Shown: one piece after another, positions 6,228 to 11,934 of the stretch
How the letters are laid out: each line of letters opens with the position of its first letter
How positions within the stretch are numbered: position 1 is the first letter of the stretch
Assembly: GCA_023434205.1 (NCBI GenBank)
Contig: JAEYTB010000169.1
Location: forward strand, 1 to 11,934
Length of the DNA: 11,934 bases
Direction of reading: 5' to 3'
Source of the DNA: Planctomycetota bacterium
GTDB taxonomy: Bacteria > Planctomycetota > Phycisphaerae > Phycisphaerales > UBA1924
The notes under the pieces: generated by a model
What the model was told of the DNA's origin: nothing
What the model saw: the letters and a program-made list of their open reading frames with translations, nothing else
The model's database searches: none
Made by a program: the position numbers and the translations under genes

Positions 6228-6923
6228 TTACTCGCCCTCCGGCCGCTCCAGCTTCTTCACCGCGCCGCCCTTGCACTCGATCAGCACCTCGTCGGCCTCA
6301 TCGAGGAAGATGCCGTGGTCCACGATGCCCGACACGTGGTCAAGCTCCATGGCCAACTCCTCCAGGTCGCGCTCGGGCAGGCGGATGTCCAGCACCACGC
6401 CCCCGCCCTCGCTGATGTACATGTTGCCGTCCAGGTTGCACCGCACCACGCCCACCAGCCCCATCTCCCGCAGCCGCCGCCTGATCGACGCGATCCCGAA
6501 GGGGATGATCGTCACCGCCAGCAGCGCCTTGCTCCCCAGCCGCGGCACCAGCTTCTCCTCGCTCGCGAGGTACACGCACCGCCGGCTCACCTCCGCCACC
6601 AGCCGCTGGCGGGTGATCGCGCCGTGCTGGCCCTTGAGCATCCGCAGGCAGTAATCAACCTCGTTGGCCCCGTCGAAGAGGTAGTCCACCACCTCGATCT
6701 CGGCGAAGGGCACCGTCGGCAGCCCCAGCTCGCGGGCCAGGTCCTCGGTCGCCTTGCTCGTGCTCACGCAGTCGATGTCGAGCTTCTCTTCCTTCACGCG
6801 GTGGGCCAGGGCCCGGATCGCGCGGTTGGCCGTCAGGCCCGTGCCCATCCCCACCACCATCCCGCTCTGCACCTCCGCGACCGCTGCCCTGGCCAGGCAG
6901 TCCACCCCCGGCGAGGCGTCCAT
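6228..6923 (-). CDS. rpiA: Ribose-5-phosphate isomerase A family protein with altered catalytic residues
   Basis: A 231-aa homologue of RpiA, which interconverts ribose 5-phosphate and ribulose 5-phosphate in the pentose phosphate pathway. The phosphate loop GMGTGLTANRAIRAL (25-39), STSKATEDLARELG (54-67), FDGANEVDY (83-91) and MLKGQHGAITRQR (95-107) match the family in order and spacing, and the length is normal. Relative to E. coli RpiA, Asp81 (here Asp84) and Lys94 (here Lys97) are kept. Asp84 is replaced by Asn87, Glu103 (the proposed general base) by Gln106, and the KGGGAA loop by KGQHGA. Activity and substrate may therefore differ. The start is uncertain: ATG 6923 fits the family length, but its Shine-Dalgarno is poor. 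It lies 79 nt downstream of the ALDH7 gene on the same strand. Confidence 0.85.
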   Translation of the reverse strand: MDASPGVDCLARAAVAEVQSGMVVGMGTGLTANRAIRALAHRVKEEKLDIDCVSTSKATEDLARELGLPTVPFAEIEVVDYLFDGANEVDYCLRMLKGQHGAITRQRLVAEVSRRCVYLASEEKLVPRLGSKALLAVTIIPFGIASIRRRLREMGLVGVVRCNLDGNMYISEGGGVVLDIRLPERDLEELAMELDHVSGIVDHGIFLDEADEVLIECKGGAVKKLERPEGE

Positions 6924-7002
6924 CACCAGGCGCAGCTCCGGGCAGGGCGGCACGTGCGGGCGCGGTGCGTGCGGGAAAGGACTGCTCGAGGTTGGGGCGG
7001 GC

Positions 7003-8535
7003 TCAGTCAAAGCGGATCCCCTGTGCAAGCTTGAGCTGCGTACCGAAGTTGATCGTGCAGGTCTGGCGGCGCATATACGCCTTCCAGGAGTCCGACCCTG
7101 ATTCGCGTCCACCACCCGTCTCCTTCTCGCCGCCGAAGGCCCCACCAATCTCGGCGCCGCTCGTCCCGATGTTCACGTTCGCGATCCCGCAGTCGCTCCC
7201 CCACGGGGAAAGGAACTGCTCCGCGGCACGCAGGCTGTCGGTGAAGATCGCCGAGCTGAGCCCCTGCGCCACCGCGTTGTTCTGCGCGATTCCCTCGCTG
7301 ACCTCTCTAAAGGTAGACACGTAAAGGATCGGGGCGAACGTCTCCTCGCAGGAAATCGGCAGCACCTTGCCGGGTGGCATGCGGATGATGGTGGGCTCGA
7401 CGTAGTTCCCGTTCAGGCCCTCGACCCGCGCTTTCCCGCCGCCAACCACCAGCGTCCCGCCCTGGGCCTTCGCGGCCTCCACCGCCGCGAGGAAGCCCTC
7501 CACCGCGCGGGCGTTGATGAGCGGCCCCACCAGCGTGCCCTCTTTGAGGGGGTCGCCGATGCGCACGGTCCTGTACGCCGCCGCGAGGCGAGTCACCACC
7601 TCGTCCACGATCGATTCGTGCATGATCAGGCGGCGTGTCGTCGTGCAGCGCTGCCCGGCCGTGCCGATCGCCGCGAACACCACGGCGGGGATGCACAGCT
7701 TGAGGTCCGCGTTCTGGTCGATGATGACGGCGTTGTTCCCGCCCAGCTCCAGCAGGCAGCGGCCCAGCCGCGCCGCCACCACCTGCCCCACGGCCTTGCC
7801 CATCCGCGTGCTGCCCGTGGCCGAGATCAATGGGAACCGCACATCGGCGACCATCCGCTTGCCCACGACATCATCGGTCCCGATCACGAGCTTGAAGACG
7901 CCCGGGTGCCCCATCGCCGTCGCGACCCTGTCCGCGATGGCGTTGCTCGCCATCGCCGTGAGCGGCGCGAACAGACTCGGCTTCCACACCACCGTGTCGC
8001 CGCACACCGCCGCGAGCATCGCGTTCCACGCCCACACCGCGTTGGGGAAGTTGAACGCGCTGATCACGCCCACCGGCCCCAGCGGCAGCCACTGCTCGAA
8101 CATCCGGTGCTGCGGCCGCTCGCTGGGCATCGTGAGGCCGTAGAGCTGCCGCGAGAGCCCCACCGCGAAGTCCGCGATGTCGATGGTCTCCTGCACCTCG
8201 CCGAGCCCCTCCTGCCGGATCTTGCCGACCTCGAGGCTGACCAGCTCGCCCAGCGCCGCCTTGTGCGTGCGGAACTCTTCCCCGATCGCCCGCACCACCA
8301 GCCCGCGCTCCGGCGCCGGCACCTCGCGCCACTTGAGGAACGCCGCCGCGGCCTCGGCGACCGTCTTCTCGTAGCTCTCCGCCGTGTCGAGCCGCACGCT
8401 CGCGATGGGCAGGTTGGTCGCGGGGTTGACGACGGTCGCGACACCCTTGTCCGGGTTGCCTTCCTGCGGCGGGAGGAACCGCGGGTCCTTGTCGAGGCCG
8501 AGCTGCGTGATCACGGGGTGGAGGGAGTTGCTCAT
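7003..8535 (-). CDS. ALDH7/antiquitin-like aldehyde dehydrogenase (alpha-aminoadipic semialdehyde / piperideine-6-carboxylate dehydrogenase)
   Basis: A 510-aa NAD-dependent dehydrogenase expected to oxidise alpha-aminoadipic semialdehyde (in equilibrium with piperideine-6-carboxylate) in lysine degradation. Asn163 is in SAFNFPNAVWAW, general base Glu263 in LLELGGNNA, and nucleophile Cys297 in GTAGQRCTTTRR. The C-terminal signature is nearly diagnostic of ALDH7: NIGTSGAEIGGAFGGEK (455-471), GGGRESGSDSWKAYMRRQT (474-492), then LAQGIRF at the end. The frame is open far upstream to 8847, but ATG 8535 gives the usual length. It has GGAG immediately adjacent (too close for a normal Shine-Dalgarno) and TAGACT 8 nt before it. 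An rpiA homologue follows after 79 nt. No lysine-pathway partner is in the window. Confidence 0.93.
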   Translation of the reverse strand: MSNSLHPVITQLGLDKDPRFLPPQEGNPDKGVATVVNPATNLPIASVRLDTAESYEKTVAEAAAAFLKWREVPAPERGLVVRAIGEEFRTHKAALGELVSLEVGKIRQEGLGEVQETIDIADFAVGLSRQLYGLTMPSERPQHRMFEQWLPLGPVGVISAFNFPNAVWAWNAMLAAVCGDTVVWKPSLFAPLTAMASNAIADRVATAMGHPGVFKLVIGTDDVVGKRMVADVRFPLISATGSTRMGKAVGQVVAARLGRCLLELGGNNAVIIDQNADLKLCIPAVVFAAIGTAGQRCTTTRRLIMHESIVDEVVTRLAAAYRTVRIGDPLKEGTLVGPLINARAVEGFLAAVEAAKAQGGTLVVGGGKARVEGLNGNYVEPTIIRMPPGKVLPISCEETFAPILYVSTFREVSEGIAQNNAVAQGLSSAIFTDSLRAAEQFLSPWGSDCGIANVNIGTSGAEIGGAFGGEKETGGGRESGSDSWKAYMRRQTCTINFGTQLKLAQGIRFD

Positions 8536-8543
8536 CTCCAATG

Positions 8544-8549
8544 AGTCTA
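8544..8549 (-). promoter_or_regulatory. Putative -10 hexamer (TAGACT) of the ALDH7 gene
   Basis: TAGACT ends 8 nt before ATG 8535 on the minus strand, compatible with transcription starting at or next to the start codon. No clear -35 was seen. The gene may also be read from the thioesterase/zinc-ribbon genes upstream. Confidence 0.35.
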
Positions 8550-8613
8550 GGACCGCATTTCCCGCCCTCGGCGAGGCCTGTTTCCCGGCTGCGGCGGCGA
8601 TCCACACGGCATG

Positions 8614-8628
8614 GCCTCCTTGGGAGGC
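8614..8628. repeat. Small hairpin after the zinc-ribbon gene
   Basis: GCCTCC-ttg-GGAGGC is a perfect 6-bp stem with a 3-nt loop, 8 nt past the stop of the zinc-ribbon gene and upstream of the ALDH7 gene. There is no T tract, so it is at best a weak terminator or an mRNA-end structure. Confidence 0.4.
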
Positions 8629-8636
8629 GCGAGAAG

Positions 8637-9071
8637 TCACTGCTCGTACGCGATGCCCGCCATCACCCCGCATTCCGGGCAGATGCGGCGCTCGCGGCCA
8701 GTCATGTCTCCCCGACACCGCGCACACACAGGCCTTCCGTGGGGCACCGGGGGCGAGGGGAGTTCTGGAATACGGGGGAGTTCGCCGCATTCGGGACACG
8801 GCTTGCCTGGCGTGAGTCCCGATCGCCCATACCCACAGGATGGGCAATCTCCCCTTCGTGCGCGGTCCAAGGCCCTGCGCCGGGCTCGGTATGGCGCGAA
8901 GTATCGGTATACCTCAAACGAGATGAACAACACGCCTGCGACATGAACGGCGACTCTGACCCTCGGCGTCAACCAGGGGTACCCGAGCGACATCGCGATG
9001 CCGGTCCCCACAATGCCAACCACGAGGACCCACCCGATGATTCTCCATCTCCGCTTCGATAGACCCCACAT
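8637..9071 (-). CDS. Small membrane protein with two C-terminal zinc ribbons
   Basis: A 144-aa protein of unknown function. Two hydrophobic segments (about 11-30 and 38-58) form a hairpin, followed by a basic linker (RARRRALDRARR). Two four-cysteine zinc-ribbon-like units come next: Cys76/79/92/95 (CPSCGYGRSGL...CPECG) and Cys116/119/131/134 (CARCRGDMTGRERRICPECG). Such CPxCGY...CPECG proteins are frequent in Planctomycetota genomes. The ribbons probably face the cytoplasm, given the basic residues next to the second helix. The start lies only 4 nt after the thioesterase stop, indicating co-transcription. Codon use is somewhat less GC-biased than that of neighbouring enzymes. Confidence 0.8.
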   Translation of the reverse strand: MWGLSKRRWRIIGWVLVVGIVGTGIAMSLGYPWLTPRVRVAVHVAGVLFISFEVYRYFAPYRARRRALDRARRGDCPSCGYGRSGLTPGKPCPECGELPRIPELPSPPVPHGRPVCARCRGDMTGRERRICPECGVMAGIAYEQ

Positions 9072-9075
9072 ACGG

Positions 9076-9528
9076 TTAGCCCCCCACCCCCGCTCTGGCC
9101 TCCACCCGCATCATCGTCGCCTGCATCAACGCCACCATCTTCCGCTCCCCCTGCACGGGCTCCGCCCACACCTCACAGCTCGCCACCGAGATCGTCCGCC
9201 CCGCCCGCACCACTTTCGCGTGCGCGAGCAGCGAGTCCCCCGCGCCGCAGGGCGCGGGCGCGAGCAGGTTGATCTTGAACTCCACGCTCAGCACCGCCGC
9301 GTCCGCCGGCATCTTCGTGAGGCACGCGTACCCGCACGCGCTGTCCGCGACCGCCGCGACCGCCCCCGCGTGCACGAACCCGTGCTGCTGCGACACCCGC
9401 GGCGACCCCGCCAACCTGATCACAACCTCCCCATCGCCGATGCGCTCGAGCGAAGCCCCCAGCGTCCCCATCAACCCCTGCCGCGCAAACGACTCGCGGA
9501 CCCGGGACCCGGCATCGTGTGTGGTCAT
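9076..9528 (-). CDS. PaaI-like hotdog-fold thioesterase
   Basis: A 150-aa hotdog-fold protein expected to hydrolyse acyl-CoA thioesters, acting as a homotetramer in related enzymes. QQHGFVHAGAVAAVADSACGYAC (47-69) is the PaaI motif: the HG and VHAG residues shape the CoA site and Asp62 is the probable catalytic acid. VLSVEFKINLLAPA (79-92) is the next strand typical of the family. The native substrate is unknown. The frame extends upstream to 9738 into the divergent gene, but ATG 9528 gives the normal length and has TACCAT 5 nt before it. The zinc-ribbon gene follows after 4 nt. Confidence 0.9.
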   Translation of the reverse strand: MTTHDAGSRVRESFARQGLMGTLGASLERIGDGEVVIRLAGSPRVSQQHGFVHAGAVAAVADSACGYACLTKMPADAAVLSVEFKINLLAPAPCGAGDSLLAHAKVVRAGRTISVASCEVWAEPVQGERKMVALMQATMMRVEARAGVGG

Positions 9529-9533
9529 GGGCG

Positions 9534-9539
9534 ATGGTA
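9534..9539 (-). promoter_or_regulatory. Putative -10 hexamer (TACCAT) of the thioesterase operon
   Basis: TACCAT ends 5 nt before ATG 9528 and no Shine-Dalgarno is visible, consistent with a leaderless or almost leaderless mRNA. It lies in the 67-nt divergent region shared with the membrane-protein gene. Confidence 0.4.
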
Positions 9540-9583
9540 CCCGGCGCGCTGACACGCCCGTCATCGGACAACCGGTATTCCGG

Positions 9584-9589
9584 TATCCT
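9584..9589 (+). promoter_or_regulatory. Putative -10 hexamer (TATCCT) of the cysteine-motif membrane protein gene
   Basis: TATCCT within CCGGTATCCTG ends 6 nt before ATG 9596, with no Shine-Dalgarno. The preceding bases repeat the motif (CCGGTATT then CCGGTATC). The downstream DUF4304-like gene has the closely similar CCGGTATGCTG at the same place relative to its start. Confidence 0.5.
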
Positions 9590-9595
9590 GTGTCC

Positions 9596-10411
9596 ATGCC
9601 CCCCTTCCTCCTGCTCCTCTCCTCCATCCTCGCCGCGCTGCTCGCGGGCGCGGCGGTGCTGCACCTGATCCCCAAGCTGGGCGCAAGAAGCCTCTCCGCG
9701 GCGTTGTGCCGCGCGCCGGGGCTGGACATCGTCATCACCTACTTCACCGCCGCGCCGCTGTTCGTGGGGCCGATCGTGGGCGACCGCATGGGGATCGGCG
9801 CGGGGCAGGGGCTGTGCGCGGCGCTGGCGGCGCAGGTGCTCACGGTGATGCTCTGGACCGTCGCGCACGAGGCGGCGAACAGGAAGCACCTGAAGGGGCC
9901 GCGGATCGTCAAGAGCCTCAACGCCGCGGTGGGGCGCGTGCGCAACCACGCGGCGGTGTGGGTGACGGCCCTGGCGGTGCCGCTCTTCTGGCTCGTGCGG
10001 CTGGCCCAGTACGTGGTGTACCCGCCCCTCACGTGGTTAGTCAGGCTGCCCAGGTACAACCAGGCGGAGTGGGTGAACGTGTCGCGGCACAAGTTCAGCG
10101 GGCTGGTGGGCCACGACCTCATCTGGTGCCTCTACTGCGATTGGATGACGGGCATCTGGTCGCTGGGCAGCGAGATGCTCCGCAACGTCGAGAGCTTCTG
10201 GTGCCCCATCCGCTTCGACAGCAGCAAGAAGTGCGAGAACTGCAAGATCGACTTCCCCGATGTCGAGGGCGGCTGGGCCCCCGCCGACGGCACCATGGCC
10301 GACGTCGCCCGCGTGCTCGAGACGCACTACCGCAAGGGCGACACGGTCAACCCGTGGTTCGGGCACCCGGTGAGGCTGACGGTGGAGGGCAGGGAGATGG
10401 CGCCGGGTTGA
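9596..10411 (+). CDS. Unrecognised membrane protein with paired cysteine motifs
   Basis: A 271-aa protein I cannot assign to a named family. Hydrophobic segments lie at about 3-25, 45-66, 76-93 and 118-145, followed by a soluble C-terminal half. That half carries WCLYCDWMTG (Cys178/181), FWCPIRF (Cys203) and KKCENCKIDFPD (Cys213/216), then a tryptophan and charged tail. The five cysteines in CxxC, C and CxxC spacing suggest a metal site or a redox centre; this is inference. The WSLGSEMLRNVESFWCPIRF block looks strongly constrained and should help find relatives. It is divergent from the thioesterase gene with 67 nt between starts and is followed by the DUF4304-like gene after 47 nt. Confidence 0.78.
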   Translation: MPPFLLLLSSILAALLAGAAVLHLIPKLGARSLSAALCRAPGLDIVITYFTAAPLFVGPIVGDRMGIGAGQGLCAALAAQVLTVMLWTVAHEAANRKHLKGPRIVKSLNAAVGRVRNHAAVWVTALAVPLFWLVRLAQYVVYPPLTWLVRLPRYNQAEWVNVSRHKFSGLVGHDLIWCLYCDWMTGIWSLGSEMLRNVESFWCPIRFDSSKKCENCKIDFPDVEGGWAPADGTMADVARVLETHYRKGDTVNPWFGHPVRLTVEGREMAPG

Positions 10412-10444
10412 GCCGCCCGGGTTCGCGCGCGCGGCGCGGGCCGG

Positions 10445-10450
10445 TATGCT
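10445..10450 (+). promoter_or_regulatory. Putative -10 hexamer (TATGCT) of the DUF4304-like gene
   Basis: TATGCT within CCGGTATGCTG ends 8 nt before ATG 10459. A GCCGCGGG stretch sits between; it is not a convincing Shine-Dalgarno. The arrangement matches that of the preceding gene. Confidence 0.45.
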
Positions 10451-10458
10451 GCCGCGGG

Positions 10459-11037
10459 ATGGACCACGACGTGGCGTTCAAGGAGCTCACCAGGCGGTCG
10501 GGCGTGCTGCTGCGCGGGCGCGGGTTCAAAGGCTCGGGGCAGAACTTCCGCCGCGACCTGGGGGAAGTGTGGCAGGTCGTCAACTTCCAGAAGTCCCAGT
10601 GGCGCGACCGGTCCACGCCCGTTTCGTTTACCCTGAACCTCGGGTCGCACTTCCCGCGCGTGCGGGCGGAGCGCTGGCGGGACGTAGCGGAGCCCGGCAA
10701 GCTGTCGGTGATGCACTCCGACATTGGGCTGCGGGTGGGCGACCTGCTCCCGGAACGCCGTGACACGTGGTGGGAGGTTGACGGCGGACGGTTCGACGAG
10801 CAGTGGCCGGAGTTCGAGCGGGCGCTCACCGCGGCGGTGCTCCCGGGGCTCGACGCGATCGCCACCCGCGAGGGGCTGGCAGCGCACTGCCGCCACGCAC
10901 CCTGGGACCTCGGACCTGCCGGGTGCGCGGCACGCCTCTGGCTGGGCCCTCTGGCGCCGCCGCCGTGGGACCCGCAGGACAAGGAGAAGTGGAAGCAGGA
11001 CGACCAGGGCCGCTGGCGGGGCCCGGGCGAGTGGTAG
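10459..11037 (+). CDS. DUF4304-like protein
   Basis: A 192-aa soluble protein whose N-terminal two thirds match the DUF4304 pattern: a basic helix ending in a GF (LLRGRGFKGSGQNFRRD, about 17-33), VWQVVNFQKSQW (38-49), SFTLNLGSHFPR (56-67), then a WW dipeptide near 104. The function of the domain is unknown; such proteins are often found singly and with immunity-like or housekeeping neighbours. The last 30 residues (PPPWDPQDKEKWKQDDQGRW) are low in complexity, rich in Trp, Asp and Lys. The stop codon at 11035-11037 directly abuts the stop of the convergent kinase remnant (11038-11040). Confidence 0.8.
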   Translation: MDHDVAFKELTRRSGVLLRGRGFKGSGQNFRRDLGEVWQVVNFQKSQWRDRSTPVSFTLNLGSHFPRVRAERWRDVAEPGKLSVMHSDIGLRVGDLLPERRDTWWEVDGGRFDEQWPEFERALTAAVLPGLDAIATREGLAAHCRHAPWDLGPAGCAARLWLGPLAPPPWDPQDKEKWKQDDQGRWRGPGEW

Positions 11038-11334
11038 TCATGGCTCCGGCGTGGGCATCTGGCGGAGGAAGGCCGTGAGCCGTGGCAGGTCCGGCGACTC
11101 CGCATCCCTCACGTACGCCCCGCTCACCCCGCACCCCACCGCGAGGCACTGGTCCAGGGGCAGGCCGTGCACCTGCGCCAGCGCGAACCCCGCGTTGAAG
11201 TGGTCCCCCGCGCCGGTGGACAGCCGCGGCGTGCGGGTGAAGGGGCCGTCGAACCAGGCTGAGCCGTTCGCGGTCGCCGCGGCGGCCCCCTCGCGGGGGT
11301 GGATGACGATGGTGTCGATCTGCGACCCGGGGGG

Positions 11335-11356
11335 GCGGGCTTTCAGCCCGCAGCAG
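11335..11356. repeat. Hairpin repeat inside the kinase gene
   Basis: GCGGGCT-ttc-AGCCCGC (11335-11351) is a perfect 7-bp stem with a 3-nt loop. With the flanking AGCAG it forms the 17-mer CTTTCAGCCCGCAGCAG (11340-11356), which recurs inverted at the window edge. It adds about eleven residues without homology (CCGLKARPPGS in the minus-strand reading) to the kinase frame. Confidence 0.75.
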
Positions 11357-11378
11357 ATTGCCTTGACACACTCACCGA

Positions 11379-11417
11379 GGGCTTAACGCGAGCAACCCCC
11401 CGCGGGGGGCTTAACGC
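11379..11417. repeat. Palindrome-centred direct repeat carrying the kinase stop codon
   Basis: Two direct copies of GGGCTTAACGC (11379-11389 and 11407-11417) are 28 bp apart and flank the perfect palindrome CCCCCCGCGGGGGG (11396-11409). In the minus-strand kinase frame the 11407 copy is read GTT-AAG and the 11379 copy CGT-TAA, producing the stop. It looks like an inserted repeat element. Confidence 0.75.
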
Positions 11418-11917
11418 CCGCGCCCCCGCTCTCAAGCCCGAACACTCTGGCCATCCGCTCCGCCTCCGCCAGGTTCAGCCCCAGCGTCACCGGCACGTGC
11501 GTGTTGAGCTCCGCCAGCAGCCCCATCGCCCGCCGCACATCCTCGTCCGTCCGCTTCGCGGGGTCGGAGAGGTCGATGTACACCCGCTTGCTCTTTGCGT
11601 CCCGCACCCGCGGCAGCACATCGCGCATCAGCCCCCGCCAGATCCCCTCGACGCCCCCCAGCAGCGACCAGTTGACGATCCCCAGCAGCGAGGCCTCGTC
11701 CACCAGCCGCGTGAGCGCCTCTAGCCCGAGCACCTCCACGATCCGCTCCCACGTCACCGCCTGCGCGGCCGCGGGACGGTTGAACATGATCTTGCCGTCA
11801 TCGAACTCCAGCGCGTCCGTGTGCGCGGGCGGGCAGATCGGGTACACCGCGCGGCAGCGCGCGGCGAAGGGCTGGAAGATGGGGTGGACGGGAAGCGGCT
11901 GCGGAGATGGCGAAGAA

Positions 11918-11934
11918 CTGCTGCGGGCTGAAAG
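11918..11934. repeat. Second copy of the 17-bp repeat, cut by the window edge
   Basis: CTGCTGCGGGCTGAAAG is the exact reverse complement of 11340-11356. It continues beyond the window, so its full palindrome cannot be seen. It lies in the N-terminal part of the same kinase frame, giving a Ser/Pro-rich stretch (SARSSSSPSPQP) before PVHPIFQPF. Confidence 0.7.

Larger units (their letters stand above)
11038..11934 (-). pseudogene. PfkB-family sugar kinase, interrupted by an in-frame stop and cut by the window edge
   Basis: Read on the minus strand, one frame runs from beyond the window edge to TGA at 11038-11040, broken only by TAA at 11383-11385. The upstream part contains PPAHTDALEFDDGKIMF and VTLGLNLAEAERMARVFGL. 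The downstream part contains IDTIVIHPREGAAAA and the PfkB catalytic signature STGAGDHFNAGF, whose Asp codon is 11203-11205. Both parts are recognisable ribokinase/PfkB kinase pieces in the correct order. Between them are non-homologous residues encoded by palindromic repeats (GGAGVKPPAGGCSR-stop, and CCGLKARPPGS). No start codon lies just after the stop in this frame, so reinitiation is unlikely. A loss-of-function allele is the simplest reading; read-through or a sequencing error is possible. The substrate is unknown. Confidence 0.75.

Noticed and set aside
6924..7148. Upstream extension of the RpiA frame into the ALDH7 gene
   Set aside because: It overlaps the conserved C-terminus of the ALDH7 protein and has no RpiA homology; the start near 6923 gives the normal family length.
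8536..8847. Upstream extension of the ALDH7 frame
   Set aside because: It would overlap the zinc-ribbon gene on the same strand and adds sequence foreign to ALDH7; ATG 8535 fits the family.
11038..11382. Separate functional gene for the kinase C-terminal part
   Set aside because: No ATG, GTG or TTG start lies near the beginning of this segment in frame, and it lacks the N-terminal sugar-binding half.
11299..11724. Plus-strand frame opposite the kinase remnant
   Set aside because: Its His/Pro/Arg/Gln-rich product has no recognisable domain, and the minus strand carries clear PfkB motifs across the same stretch.

Overview
The window is very GC-rich and densely coding, and it looks like chromosomal DNA of a planctomycete, most likely from the Phycisphaerae. 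That assignment is inferred from the base composition and strong GC3 bias, from a small protein with paired zinc ribbons of the CPxCGY...L...CPECG style common in that phylum, and from short palindromic repeats sitting inside genes. No rRNA, tRNA, CRISPR array, integrase or transposase was seen.

Layout. (1) 39-2492, minus: a two-gene ABC exporter operon of the NatA/NatB type, the ATPase stop codon abutting the permease start. (2) 2493-2910: a divergent intergenic region holding eleven units of a 21-bp tandem repeat. (3) 2911-6124, plus: an atypical short-chain dehydrogenase, an ALDH8-type (2-aminomuconate semialdehyde) dehydrogenase, a small unrecognised gene, and a RidA-family protein resembling 2-aminomuconate deaminases. 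Together these look like part of the 3-hydroxyanthranilate/kynurenine degradation route. (4) 6123-6202: a long inverted repeat between convergent genes. (5) 6228-9528, minus: four genes in series, transcribed as PaaI-like thioesterase, zinc-ribbon membrane protein, ALDH7/antiquitin-like dehydrogenase, and a divergent ribose-5-phosphate isomerase A. (6) 9596-11037, plus: an unrecognised membrane protein with conserved-looking cysteine motifs, then a DUF4304-like protein. (7) 11038-11934, minus: a PfkB-type sugar kinase, cut by the window edge and interrupted by an in-frame TAA inside a palindromic repeat cluster.

Three patterns stand out. First, five genes that probably begin transcription units (SDR, ALDH7, thioesterase, the cysteine-motif membrane protein, DUF4304) have a TANNNT hexamer only 5-8 nt before the start codon, which would place the transcription start at or next to the ATG (leaderless mRNAs). 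The operon-internal permease and RidA genes instead carry Shine-Dalgarno sequences. Second, small palindromes lie inside coding sequence: one is tolerated in frame in the ALDH8 gene, while others appear to have broken the kinase. Third, the RpiA homologue carries amides at two positions that are catalytic carboxylates in E. coli RpiA.

No clearly new defence or mobile system is visible. The best candidates for undescribed biology are the 21-bp array, the leaderless-promoter pattern, the RpiA variant, the intragenic repeats and the two unrecognised genes.
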